DNA from: Kordiimonadaceae bacterium
Lineage (GTDB): Bacteria; Pseudomonadota; Alphaproteobacteria; Sphingomonadales; Kordiimonadaceae
Direction of reading: 5' to 3'
DNA length: 8,015 nt
NCBI GenBank assembly: GCA_014238195.1
Contig: JABABO010000174.1
Location: 1-8,015 of the forward strand
The position numbers and the translations under genes were made by a program. Shown piece by piece: positions 1 through 8,015 of this stretch; position 1 is the stretch's first letter; the number at the start of each line of letters is the position of its first letter. The notes under the pieces were generated by a model, which saw only the letters and a list, made by a program, of their open reading frames with translations, ran no database searches and was not told the origin of the DNA.

Positions 1-3
1 ACT

Positions 4-46
4 TATAGCCAAATGAGGGGATCAAAATTCACTGCATTTGGCTATA
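4..46. repeat. 12-bp perfect inverted repeat at the left window edge
   Basis: TATAGCCAAATG (4-15) is the exact reverse complement of CATTTGGCTATA (35-46), with a 19-base spacer. It lies beyond the rpoC terminator, so it belongs to the space between the rpo operon and whatever gene comes next on the minus strand. In many alphaproteobacteria that gene is rpsL, but this window does not reach it. As RNA it would form a 12-bp stem. No T-run follows it on the plus strand, and on the minus strand the window ends three bases after the stem, so a terminator can be neither shown nor excluded. Other readings are a second terminator, a protein-binding dyad, or a leader hairpin of the next transcript. The symmetry is seen directly; the function is unknown. 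Confidence 0.6.
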
Positions 47-60
47 GCAAACACTGAGGT

Positions 61-94
61 ATAAAAGACAAGGACCCGCGGGTGCGAGTCCTTG
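61..94 (-). terminator. Rho-independent terminator after rpoC
   Basis: On the minus strand the arm CAAGGACUCGC (94-84) pairs with GCGGGUCCUUG (79-69) around the tetraloop ACCC. This gives 11 consecutive pairs, one of them a U-G wobble. The stem is followed directly by UCUUUUAU (68-61), the U-rich tract of an intrinsic terminator. It starts about 46 bases past the rpoC stop codon and has the right orientation to end the rpoB-rpoC transcript. A plus-strand T-run at 119-124 lies about 25 bases from the stem, so the element does not look bidirectional. Confidence 0.88.
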
Positions 95-115
95 ATCTTA
101 GTGTTGATCTTAGTG
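92..115. repeat. Tandem duplication of a 12-base unit
   Basis: TTGATCTTAGTG occurs twice back to back (92-103 and 104-115) with no mismatch, and the T at 116 continues the periodicity. It fills most of the space between the rpoC stop codon and the terminator, and its first three bases are part of the terminator stem. It probably arose by replication slippage. No function is evident. Confidence 0.8.
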
Positions 116-140
116 TCATTTTTTAGTTTAAAGCTTACGT

Positions 141-3100
141 TTAGATCGCTTCGCCAGTTGCGGCAGCAAATTCCGCTTCAGCGTTAGCGCGGGTATCTTG
201 CGCCGCTGCCGCTTCATCAATAGCCGCTTGCGCTATGGCATCGCGGTTTTGCGCCTCGTGGCGCAAGCGGTTCATCACCGCACCAGTACCAGCAGGGATC
301 AAGCGACCAACAATCACATTTTCCTTCAAGCCAACCAACTTATCCTTCTTACCAGCGACCGATGCTTCCGTTAAGACGCGCGTTGTTTCTTGGAAAGAAG
401 CAGCTGAAATAAAGCTGCGTGTTTGCAGGCTGGCTTTCGTAATACCAAGCAAGATTGGATGCCCTTTTGCTGGCAAGCGGCCTTCTTCAACAAGTTTTTC
501 GTTGGCAGCTTCATACTCTTCACGGTCCACTTGTTCACCCAGCAACATCGTACTGTCACCAGACGTTGTGATTTCTACTTTTTGCAGCATTTGACGCACA
601 ATCACTTCAATATGTTTATCGTTGATCCGCACACCTTGCAGACGGTAAACATCTTGAACTTCCTGGACCAGATAAGCAGCCAATGCTTCAACACCTAACA
701 CTTGCAAAATATCATGCGGTGCAGGGTTGCCATCAATCAGATATTCACCTTTCTGGATGAACTCACCTTCTTGGATCGTTACATGTTTGCCTTTCGGGAC
801 AAGGTATTCAACCGCTTCATTGTCCTCGTTCTCTTCACGGGGGCGAATAACAATGCGGCGCTTGTTCTTATAATCGCGACCAAATTCAACAATCCCATCA
901 ATATCAGCGATCACAGCATGATCTTTTGGACGGCGGGCTTCAAATAGTTCAGCCACACGGGGTAGACCCCCCGTAATATCTTTGGTTTTTGCTGCTTCCC
1001 GCGGGATACGCGCAATCACATCACCCGCAGAAACCGAAGCACCATCGTCAACGGATAGAATAGCATCCACAGACAGGAAGTAACGGGCTTCTGTCCCATT
1101 TGCCAGCTCGATCACATCATCCTTGTCATCACGCAGTGTAATGCGCGGACGCAGATCAGAACCCTTGGGCGCTGAACGCCAATCGGTCACAACCTTTGAA
1201 GCAATCCCTGTTCCTTCGTCGATCACTTCTTTAACAGAAATGCCTTCCACAAGATCAACAAAGCGGGCAATACCGCTTTGCTCAGTAATAATCGGAATAG
1301 TATAAGCGTCCCATTCTGCAAGCTTTTCGCCTTTAACGACATTATCACCTTCATCCTTGAATAAATGAGACCCATAAGCAAGACGATGTTTCGCGCGCTC
1401 CCTGCCCTCCTCGTCCAACACGATGACTTCAAGGTTTCGGCTCATAACAACTTTGCGGCCTCGGCTATCCACAACAACATTGCGGTTGATAATCTGTACT
1501 TTCCCGTCGGATGAACTTTCAATAGTTGATTCAGCGTTTACCTGTGCTGCGCCCCCAATATGGAATGTCCGCATTGTAAGCTGTGTGCCTGGCTCCCCAA
1601 TCGATTGGGCTGCGATAACACCTACAGCTTCCCCCATATTCACAGGGGTCCCACGGGCAAGATCGCGTCCATAACAGCTACCGCAAACGCCGGCTTTTGT
1701 CTCGCAGGTCAAGACTGAGCGAATTTTCACCTCAGCCACACCCGCTGTCTCAATGGCATCTGATTTCACTTCATCAAGCAACGTGCCACCTTCAAAGATC
1801 ACGTCACCAGTGATAGGGTGTTTGACATCAACAGCTAGGCTACGCCCCAATATCCGCTCGGACAGTGGAACAAGAATGTCGCCCCCTTCTGACACTTCTT
1901 CAATCGTGATGCCTCTTTCCGTGCCGCAGTCTTCGGTGATCACAACACAGTCCTGCGAAACATCAACCAAACGGCGGGTCAAATAACCAGAATTGGCAGT
2001 TTTAAGTGCTGTATCCGCAAGCCCCTTACGCGCACCGTGCGAACTGTTGAAATATTCTAAAACGCTCAGACCCTCTTTAAAGTTAGAGATAATCGGTGTT
2101 TCAATAATTTCACCAGATGGTTTGGCCATCAGGCCACGCATACCAGCAAGCTGCTTCATTTGTGCCGCACTACCACGCGCACCAGATGTCGCCATCATAA
2201 AGATCGAGTTTTGGTCAAGCTCGCGGCCATTATCGTCTTTGCGCTGTGCTTCCATTTCTTTCATCATGGCATCGGCCACTTTGTCCGAACACTGTGCCCA
2301 CGCATCAACAACTTTGTTATATTTCTCGCCCTGAGTAATCAAACCATCTTGATATTGCTCTTCATATTCTTTTACAAAGCCGCGCGTTTCATCGACCAAC
2401 GCTTCTTTGGCGCCCGGAATGATCATATCATCTTTACCGAACGAAATACCAGCCTTACAAGCACGGCGGAAACCTTCGCCCATGATCCCATCAGCAAACA
2501 AGACCGTGGTTTTTTGTCCGCAATGGCGATACACAACGTCGATCACTTCGGTGATCTCTTTTTTGGTGAGCTGACGGTTTATCAGACTGAACGGCACATT
2601 TCTGTGCTTCGGTAAATGCGAGGCTAAAATCATCCGCCCAGCTGTTGTTTCAACACGCTGCGTCAGATCATTGCCTGCACTGTCAACTGTATGCAGACGG
2701 GCTTGAATTTTTGAATGCAGCGTAATGGTATCACTATCCAGCGCAAACTGAATTTCATCCATTGTTGCAAAAGCTTTGCCTTCACCAATATCCCCTTCAC
2801 GGATCATGGTCATATAATAGATACCAAGCACAATATCCTGCGATGGAACAATAATAGGTTTACCGTTTGCCGGGCTAAGAATATTGTTTGTTGACATCAT
2901 CAACACCCGCGCTTCTAGCTGGGCTTCGATGCTGAGTGGCACGTGAACCGCCATTTGGTCACCGTCAAAGTCAGCATTAAAAGCCGCACACACAAGCGGG
3001 TGAAGCTGAATGGCTTTCCCCTCAATCAATACAGGTTCAAACGCCTGAATCCCAAGCCGGTGCAAGGTTGGTGCACGGTTGAGCATCACAGGGTGCTCGC

Positions 3101-4355
3101 GGATCACTTGATCCAGAATATCCCATACCTCGCGCCGTTCTTTTTCAACGAGCTTTTTCGCCGCCTTAATTGTTGTCGCGATACCCATTTTATCAAGGCG
3201 TGAATAGATAAACGGTTTAAATAGTTCTAGTGCCATTTTCTTAGGTAAGCCACACTGATGCAATTTCAGTTCAGGCCCCACAACGATCACAGACCGACCA
3301 GAATAATCAACCCGCTTACCCAGCAAGTTTTGACGGAAACGACCTTGCTTGCCTTTTAGCATATCAGAGAGTGATTTTAGTGGGCGCTTGTTAGCCCCAG
3401 TGATAGTGCGACCACGACGACCATTATCAAACAGGGCATCGACAGATTCCTGCAACATACGTTTTTCGTTACGGATGATAATATCAGGTGCACGAAGTTC
3501 GATCAGGCGTTTCAAACGATTGTTCCGATTAATCACACGGCGATACAGGTCATTCAGATCAGATGTTGCAAAACGGCCCCCATCAAGCGGAACAAGCGGA
3601 CGCAGCTCAGGTGGGATGACAGGAACAACTTCCAAAATCATCCATTCAGGTTTATTCCCGCTTTCTAGAAACGCTTCAATCACTTTCAAACGCTTAACAA
3701 TTTTCTTAGGTTTCAACTCAGATTTGGTTTCAGCTAGCTCTACATATAGCTTTGCGCGTTCCTCCTCAAGGTCTATCGACTGGAGAAGTTTGCGGATAGC
3801 TTCAGCGCCGATGCCTGCGGTAAAACTATCTTCGCCGTATTCGTCCTGAGCACGATAAAAATCCTCTTCGCTGAGAAGTTGGAACTGTCGCAACGCCGTT
3901 AAACCTGGCTCAATCACCACATAATATTCGAAATACAGCACACGCTCCAAGTCTTTCAACGTAATGTCAAGCAGCAAGCCAATCCGACTGGGTAAACTTT
4001 TCAGAAACCAAATATGTGCAACAGGTGACGCAAGATCAATATGACCCATGCGCTCACGTCGCACTTTTGATAATGTTACTTCCACGCCACATTTTTCGCA
4101 AATGATGCCGCGATATTTCATGCGTTTATATTTACCACACAGACATTCATAATCCTTCACAGGACCAAAAATTCGTGCACAAAACAAACCGTCTTTTTCT
4201 GGTTTGAATGTCCGATAGTTGATTGTCTCGGGTTTCTTAATCTCCCCAAACGACCAAGAGCGAATACGCTCCGGGGATGCGACCGAAATCTGAATTTGAT
4301 CGAACGTTTCAGGTTTTTGGCCTGGGTTGAAGTATTTCATCACTTCCTGGTTCAT
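141..4355 (-). CDS. rpoC: DNA-directed RNA polymerase subunit beta' (RpoC)
   Basis: RpoC is the largest subunit of cytoplasmic RNA polymerase and carries the catalytic centre for DNA-templated RNA synthesis. The protein is 1404 residues from the chosen start, close to the 1407 of E. coli. In order: an N-terminal zinc site (C71, C73, C86, C89) in the clamp; the catalytic motif NADFDGD with Mg2+ ligands D462, D464 and D466; the bridge helix, about 765-800, containing GARKGLADTALKTANSGYL; a second zinc site (C810, C884, C891, C894); and the trigger loop with TMRTFHIGG (H932). About 190 residues (roughly 940-1127) then precede TGGLPRVAELFEARRP, consistent with the SI3 insertion of Proteobacteria. 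The conserved C-terminal VIVGRLIPAGTG (1347-1358) is followed by an Ala/Glu-rich tail. I chose ATG at 4355 because alphaproteobacterial RpoC commonly begins MNQEVM; a TTG at 4364 would add three residues. It lies downstream of rpoB in the same orientation and is presumably co-transcribed. No frameshift or missing key residue is seen. Confidence 0.98.
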   Translation of the reverse strand: MNQEVMKYFNPGQKPETFDQIQISVASPERIRSWSFGEIKKPETINYRTFKPEKDGLFCARIFGPVKDYECLCGKYKRMKYRGIICEKCGVEVTLSKVRRERMGHIDLASPVAHIWFLKSLPSRIGLLLDITLKDLERVLYFEYYVVIEPGLTALRQFQLLSEEDFYRAQDEYGEDSFTAGIGAEAIRKLLQSIDLEEERAKLYVELAETKSELKPKKIVKRLKVIEAFLESGNKPEWMILEVVPVIPPELRPLVPLDGGRFATSDLNDLYRRVINRNNRLKRLIELRAPDIIIRNEKRMLQESVDALFDNGRRGRTITGANKRPLKSLSDMLKGKQGRFRQNLLGKRVDYSGRSVIVVGPELKLHQCGLPKKMALELFKPFIYSRLDKMGIATTIKAAKKLVEKERREVWDILDQVIREHPVMLNRAPTLHRLGIQAFEPVLIEGKAIQLHPLVCAAFNADFDGDQMAVHVPLSIEAQLEARVLMMSTNNILSPANGKPIIVPSQDIVLGIYYMTMIREGDIGEGKAFATMDEIQFALDSDTITLHSKIQARLHTVDSAGNDLTQRVETTAGRMILASHLPKHRNVPFSLINRQLTKKEITEVIDVVYRHCGQKTTVLFADGIMGEGFRRACKAGISFGKDDMIIPGAKEALVDETRGFVKEYEEQYQDGLITQGEKYNKVVDAWAQCSDKVADAMMKEMEAQRKDDNGRELDQNSIFMMATSGARGSAAQMKQLAGMRGLMAKPSGEIIETPIISNFKEGLSVLEYFNSSHGARKGLADTALKTANSGYLTRRLVDVSQDCVVITEDCGTERGITIEEVSEGGDILVPLSERILGRSLAVDVKHPITGDVIFEGGTLLDEVKSDAIETAGVAEVKIRSVLTCETKAGVCGSCYGRDLARGTPVNMGEAVGVIAAQSIGEPGTQLTMRTFHIGGAAQVNAESTIESSSDGKVQIINRNVVVDSRGRKVVMSRNLEVIVLDEEGRERAKHRLAYGSHLFKDEGDNVVKGEKLAEWDAYTIPIITEQSGIARFVDLVEGISVKEVIDEGTGIASKVVTDWRSAPKGSDLRPRITLRDDKDDVIELANGTEARYFLSVDAILSVDDGASVSAGDVIARIPREAAKTKDITGGLPRVAELFEARRPKDHAVIADIDGIVEFGRDYKNKRRIVIRPREENEDNEAVEYLVPKGKHVTIQEGEFIQKGEYLIDGNPAPHDILQVLGVEALAAYLVQEVQDVYRLQGVRINDKHIEVIVRQMLQKVEITTSGDSTMLLGEQVDREEYEAANEKLVEEGRLPAKGHPILLGITKASLQTRSFISAASFQETTRVLTEASVAGKKDKLVGLKENVIVGRLIPAGTGAVMNRLRHEAQNRDAIAQAAIDEAAAAQDTRANAEAEFAAATGEAI
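2958..2978 (-). other. rpoC: RpoC catalytic Mg2+ motif NADFDGD
   Basis: This segment encodes NADFDGD (residues 460-466), the universally conserved loop whose three aspartates hold the catalytic Mg2+ in multisubunit RNA polymerases. All three are present, so the enzyme should be active. Confidence 0.97.
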
Positions 4356-4364
4356 GTCCGACAA

Positions 4365-4380
4365 CTTTCTCTTTTTCCTG
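4365..4380 (-). promoter_or_regulatory. Purine-rich ribosome binding region of rpoC
   Basis: The minus strand reads CAGGAAAAAGAGAAAG here. AGGA (4379-4376) is 20 bases from the ATG at 4355 and 11 from the TTG at 4364; GAG (4371-4369) is 13 and 4 bases away respectively. Spacing therefore fits the TTG somewhat better, while the conserved protein start favours the ATG. The two candidates differ by three codons and do not change the identification. Confidence 0.5.
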
Positions 4381-4412
4381 CGGGCTAGGCGTTAAACGCT
4401 GCCCTCGCTTTC

Positions 4413-4437
4413 AAAAATGACCAACCGTTCGGCTGGT
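4413..4437 (-). terminator. Weak terminator-like hairpin in the rpoB-rpoC gap
   Basis: On the minus strand ACCAGCC (4437-4431) pairs with GGUUGGU (4426-4420) around the loop GAAC, giving a 7-bp stem with one G-U pair. It is followed by CA and then five U residues (4417-4413). This is the shape of a weak intrinsic terminator, but the stem is short and the U-tract is brief and offset by two bases. Since rpoC must be expressed with rpoB, it would at most attenuate or pause transcription. It may be only a structured spacer. Confidence 0.35.
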
Positions 4438-4438
4438 G

Positions 4439-4465
4439 TGCTGCCCTAGATTACTAGGGACAGCA
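4439..4465 (-). other. Stem-loop just after the rpoB stop codon
   Basis: On the minus strand UGCUG (4465-4461) and CCCUAG (4459-4454) pair with CUAGGG (4449-4444) and CAGCA (4443-4439). The stem is 11 bp with one bulged U and a UAAU loop. It starts 17 bases after the rpoB stop codon and ends two bases before the next hairpin. No U-tract follows, so it is not an intrinsic terminator. An RNase processing site or a stabiliser of the rpoB 3' end is possible but only inferred. Confidence 0.5.
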
Positions 4466-4481
4466 AACTCAACAATATAGT

Positions 4482-7400
4482 TTACTCAGCGCCCTGAATA
4501 AGTTCCACATTCAAGCAGAGTGACCGCATTTCCTTCACAAGAACATTGAAGGATTCGGGGATGCCCGCTTCAAATGTGTCATCCCCTTTAACAATGGCTT
4601 CGTATACTTTGGTACGACCCGCCACGTCATCAGATTTCACAGTGAGCATTTCTTGTAATGTATAGGCAGCGCCGTATGCTTGCAGTGCCCACACTTCCAT
4701 TTCGCCAAAACGCTGTCCGCCGAACTGCGCTTTACCGCCCAGCGGCTGCTGAGTAACAAGGCTGTATGGCCCAATAGAGCGTGCGTGAATTTTATCATCA
4801 ACTAAGTGATGCAATTTCAGCATATAAATATAGCCCACAGTGACTTTACGGTCGAATTTCTCGCCCGTGCGGCCATCATACATGTCCACCTGCCCCGAAC
4901 GATCAAGACCTGCCATTTCAAGCAATTCGCAGATGTTCGCTTCAACAGCCCCATCAAAAACGGGAGTACCCATTGGCACGCCGTTTGTTAGATTGCCTGC
5001 GAGTTCAAGGATTTGATCATCGCTCAATTCTTCAACATCACTTGCAAACTGACTGTCCCCATAAATAGCCTTGAAACGGTGACGGAAGTCTTCCACTGCA
5101 CCAATACCGTGCTGATAACTTTCCAGCATACCATCTATTTGACGACCAAGCCCACGTGAAGCCCAACCGAGGTGGGTTTCAAGAATTTGACCAACGTTCA
5201 TGCGTGACGGAACACCCAGTGGGTTCAACACCACATCAACAGGGGTTCCATCTTCAAGGTGAGGCATATCTTCTTGTGGAAGAATACGTGAAATCACCCC
5301 TTTATTACCATGACGACCAGCCATTTTATCACCTGGCTGAAGCTTGCGTTTTACCGCAACAAAAACTTTGACCATCTTCAAAACGCCTGGCAGCAACTCG
5401 TCGCCCCTTTGCAGTTTTTCGATTTTCTCATCAAAACGTTTTTGTAGTTGGGATTTGCTCTCATCAAACTGACCACGTAATGCTTCAATGTCATTCATCG
5501 CTGCATCATCATCAATCGCTAGGTCCCACCATTTAATTTTCGGAAAATCATCTAGGGCCTCTGCTGTTATCACAGTGCCTTTTTTCATTTCCTGGGTCCC
5601 AGAAGTGACTTGTCTACCGTCAAGAAGTGGACGTAAACGACCATAGATATTGCGTTCTAGAATCACGCGCTCATCTTCACGGTCTTTTGTCAGACGATCA
5701 ATTTCTTCACGTTCAATCGTCAACGCGCGTTCGTCTTTATCAACACCGTGGCGGTTAAACACACGCACTTCAACAACTGTACCCGCGACCCCAGGCGGCA
5801 AGCGCATTGAAGTATCACGTACATCCGATGCCTTTTCACCAAAAATCGCCCGCAAAAGTTTTTCTTCTGGGGTCATGGGGCTTTCGCCTTTTGGTGTGAT
5901 TTTACCGACCAGAATATCACCTGGGTGTACTTCAGCACCAATATAAACGATACCAGCCTCGTCCAAGCTTTTCAGGCCTTCTTCACCGACGTTTGGAATA
6001 TCCCGAGTAATTTCTTCAGGGCCAAGCTTCGTATCACGGGCCATGACCTCAAACTCTTCGATATGGATAGAAGTAAAGACATCTTCCTTCACAATCCGTT
6101 CAGAAATCAGGATGCTATCCTCGAAGTTATAGCCATTCCAAGGCATGAATGCGACCAGCGCGTTACGACCAAGTGCAAGCTCCCCTAGGTCTGTGCTTGG
6201 GCCATCACAAATGATATCGCCTTTAGCAATCAAGTCACCAACTTTGACAAGCGGGCGCTGATTAATGCAGGTATTTTGGTTACTGCGTTGGAATTTCTGC
6301 AATGTATAAATATCAACACCAGATTTTCCAGGGTCCACCTCTTCTGTTGCGCGAATGACAACACGGGTTGCGTCAACTTGCTCAACCACACCTGTTCGAC
6401 GCGCAGCAATTGATGCACCACTATCACTGGCGACGACTTTTTCCATGCCCGTGCCCACAAACGGGGCTTCCGCACGCACAAGCGGTACCGCTTGGCGCTG
6501 CATGTTTGACCCCATAAGCGCACGGTTGGCATCATCATTTTCCAAAAATGGAATAAGCGATGCCGCAACAGACACAAGCTGTTTCGGCGATACATCCATC
6601 AAGGTGATATTATCTTTCGTCGCCATGATATAGTCACCATTTTCGCGGCATGATACCAAATCATTGACAAAGCTACCATCGGGGTTCAAGGCAGCATTCG
6701 CCTGCGCTACAGTGTATTTACCTTCTTCCATCGCTGAAAGATAAACAACTTCTTTGGTAACCTTACCATCCTTAATCAGGCGATACGGGCTTTCGATGAA
6801 GCCATATTTGTTAACTTGCGCATATGTGGCAAGCGAATTGATCAAACCAATATTTGGCCCTTCTGGTGTTTCAATCGGGCAAATCCGACCATAATGCGTT
6901 GGGTGTACATCCCGCACTTCAAAACCCGCACGTTCGCGTGTTAAGCCACCTGGACCAAGCGCTGACATGCGCCGTTTGTGCGTAATTTCTGACAGTGGGT
7001 TCGTTTGGTCCATAAACTGAGAAAGCTGGCTAGAGCCAAAAAATTCACGGACAGACGCAACGACAGGTTTCGCATTAATCAGATCATGCGGCATCACTGT
7101 GTCAATATCCACGCTAGACATACGTTCACGGATAGCCCGTTCCATACGGAGTAAACCAATGCGATATTGATTTTCCATCAATTCCCCGACAGACCGCACG
7201 CGGCGATTGCCCAAATGATCAATATCATCAATTTCACCGCGACCATCTTTTAGGTTCACAAGAGTTTTCACGGTCGTCAAAATATCTTCTTTGCGCAAAG
7301 TGCCGATGGTGTCTTCACATTCAACATTTAAACGCATATTCATTTTCACACGACCAACGTCTGACAAGTCATAACGCTCTGGATCAAAAAACAACCCATA

Positions 7401-8015
7401 AAACAACGCATCAGCGGTTTCTTTAGTAGGCGGTTCACCCGGCCTCATAACTTTATAAATTTCAGCGAGCGCCCCATCTTGGCATTCTACTTTATCCGCT
7501 TTCAATGTATTGCGGATATAAGGCCCAACAGACACATGATCGATATCCAAGACTTTTATTTCGTCAAAGCCCGCAGCCGAAATTGCTTCTAAAATTTCCT
7601 CTGAAATTTCATCGCCTGCTTCAACATAAATCGCACCAGAATTTTCGTCAATCATATCAACTGCGGCAAATTTGCCAACAATTTGCTCCTCTGGCACCAA
7701 AATACCTTCAACACCGTCTTTTTCTAATTTCTTGGCAAGACGCGGCGTTACTTTTTTGCCAGCTTCGACAACAATTTCACCACTAGCGGCATCAACAAGA
7801 TCAAACGTAGGCTTTTGACCCCGCCAATTGTCGGGGCGGAATGGAACACGCCAACCGCCTTCAGCGCGTGTGAAGGCATCATGGTCGTAAAAATAATCAA
7901 GAATATCTTCATCACTCAGACCAAGCGAATATAATAATGTTGTCGCTGGTAGTTTACGGCGGCGGTCAATGCGCACATTCACAATATCTTTGGCATCAAA
8001 TTCAAAATCAAGCCA
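4482..8015 (-). CDS. rpoB: DNA-directed RNA polymerase subunit beta (RpoB), 5' partial
   Basis: RpoB is the second-largest subunit of core RNA polymerase. It forms one side of the main cleft and binds the nascent RNA and incoming nucleotides. The reading frame runs through the right window edge and begins WLDFEFDAKDIV, which aligns near residue 183 of E. coli RpoB, so roughly 180-190 N-terminal residues lie outside. An in-frame GTG at 7982 is an internal valine, not the start. The visible part is 1177 residues. Numbering from its first residue, it shows the rifampicin region FFGSSQLSQFMDQTNPLSEI (325-344), RPIETPEGP-type core sequence (PIETPEGPNIGLINSL), the active-site NGYNFED (E632, D633), the lysines K897 and K905 of GDKMAGRHGNKG, and the C-terminal clamp-binding segment with SLVTQQPLGGKAQFGGQRFG. 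The segments corresponding to the SI1 and SI2 insertions are occupied. The protein ends NVELIQGAE at a TAA, about 126 bases before rpoC. No disruption is seen. Confidence 0.98.
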   Translation of the reverse strand, partial: WLDFEFDAKDIVNVRIDRRRKLPATTLLYSLGLSDEDILDYFYDHDAFTRAEGGWRVPFRPDNWRGQKPTFDLVDAASGEIVVEAGKKVTPRLAKKLEKDGVEGILVPEEQIVGKFAAVDMIDENSGAIYVEAGDEISEEILEAISAAGFDEIKVLDIDHVSVGPYIRNTLKADKVECQDGALAEIYKVMRPGEPPTKETADALFYGLFFDPERYDLSDVGRVKMNMRLNVECEDTIGTLRKEDILTTVKTLVNLKDGRGEIDDIDHLGNRRVRSVGELMENQYRIGLLRMERAIRERMSSVDIDTVMPHDLINAKPVVASVREFFGSSQLSQFMDQTNPLSEITHKRRMSALGPGGLTRERAGFEVRDVHPTHYGRICPIETPEGPNIGLINSLATYAQVNKYGFIESPYRLIKDGKVTKEVVYLSAMEEGKYTVAQANAALNPDGSFVNDLVSCRENGDYIMATKDNITLMDVSPKQLVSVAASLIPFLENDDANRALMGSNMQRQAVPLVRAEAPFVGTGMEKVVASDSGASIAARRTGVVEQVDATRVVIRATEEVDPGKSGVDIYTLQKFQRSNQNTCINQRPLVKVGDLIAKGDIICDGPSTDLGELALGRNALVAFMPWNGYNFEDSILISERIVKEDVFTSIHIEEFEVMARDTKLGPEEITRDIPNVGEEGLKSLDEAGIVYIGAEVHPGDILVGKITPKGESPMTPEEKLLRAIFGEKASDVRDTSMRLPPGVAGTVVEVRVFNRHGVDKDERALTIEREEIDRLTKDREDERVILERNIYGRLRPLLDGRQVTSGTQEMKKGTVITAEALDDFPKIKWWDLAIDDDAAMNDIEALRGQFDESKSQLQKRFDEKIEKLQRGDELLPGVLKMVKVFVAVKRKLQPGDKMAGRHGNKGVISRILPQEDMPHLEDGTPVDVVLNPLGVPSRMNVGQILETHLGWASRGLGRQIDGMLESYQHGIGAVEDFRHRFKAIYGDSQFASDVEELSDDQILELAGNLTNGVPMGTPVFDGAVEANICELLEMAGLDRSGQVDMYDGRTGEKFDRKVTVGYIYMLKLHHLVDDKIHARSIGPYSLVTQQPLGGKAQFGGQRFGEMEVWALQAYGAAYTLQEMLTVKSDDVAGRTKVYEAIVKGDDTFEAGIPESFNVLVKEMRSLCLNVELIQGAE
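6957..7037 (-). other. rpoB: Rifampicin resistance-determining region of rpoB
   Basis: This segment corresponds to E. coli RpoB residues 507-533. The positions most often changed in resistant mutants keep their wild-type residues: D516 (in FMDQ), H526 (in ITHKRR) and S531 (in RRMSALGP). The differences from E. coli are threonine at 518 and methionine at 530, neither among the commonest resistance changes. On sequence alone the enzyme is expected to be rifampicin-sensitive, although uptake and efflux cannot be judged. Confidence 0.9.

Noticed and set aside
2160..2615. Plus-strand open frame of 151 residues opposite rpoC
   Set aside because: It lies wholly antisense to a highly conserved part of rpoC, overlaps another plus-strand frame, and resembles no protein family I recognise. 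It is a shadow frame.
3349..3849. Plus-strand open frame of 166 residues opposite the N-terminal part of rpoC
   Set aside because: It is antisense to conserved rpoC and rich in Ser and Arg, as expected from reading the complement of coding DNA. I see no support for a real gene.
4449..4481. Possible promoter for rpoC just after rpoB (TTGTTG, 16-base spacer, TAATCT)
   Set aside because: Each hexamer matches the sigma-70 consensus at only about three of six positions, and the -10 candidate falls within the stem-loop. Co-transcription with rpoB is the simpler explanation.
4321..4481. Possible rpoB-rpoC fusion or inserted gene in the gap
   Set aside because: rpoB ends in a clear TAA at 4482-4484 and rpoC starts in its conventional place. 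The gap is too short and too structured to hold a further gene.
7980..7982. GTG as a possible rpoB start codon
   Set aside because: The frame continues upstream to the window edge with WLDFEFDAKDI, which matches the conserved RpoB sequence before VRIDRRRKLPAT. The codon is an internal valine and the gene is truncated by the window.

Overview
The window is a minus-strand segment of a bacterial RNA polymerase operon. It holds the 3' part of rpoB (beta subunit, 5' end cut off by the right window edge) followed by complete rpoC (beta' subunit), then an intrinsic terminator. The protein sequences point to Alphaproteobacteria: RpoC starts MNQEVMKYFNP and continues through TFDQIQISVASPERIRSWSF, and both subunits carry the lineage-specific insertions expected of Proteobacteria. 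Base composition looks moderate, a little under half G+C by eye (not counted), which would suit a marine or free-living alphaproteobacterium of moderate GC. I cannot place it to genus.

Layout, reading the minus strand from right to left: rpoB enters at 8015 and stops at 4482. A gap of about 126 bases holds two adjacent hairpins, one of them followed by a U-tract, and a purine-rich ribosome binding region. rpoC runs from 4355 to 141. The last 140 bases contain a tandem 12-base repeat, a strong Rho-independent terminator and, at the left edge, a 12-bp perfect inverted repeat of unknown role. No gene-free stretch exceeds 300 bases. The plus strand appears to carry no genes; its open frames are shadows of rpoB and rpoC.

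The two products assemble with alpha (two copies) and omega into core RNA polymerase. RpoB and RpoC form the two sides of the active-site cleft. RpoC supplies the Mg2+-binding aspartates, bridge helix and trigger loop; RpoB supplies the rifampicin pocket and substrate-contacting lysines. All of these motifs are visible and intact.

This is ordinary housekeeping DNA, and I see no previously undescribed system. The only points worth a second look are non-coding: the structured rpoB-rpoC gap and the repeats downstream of rpoC.
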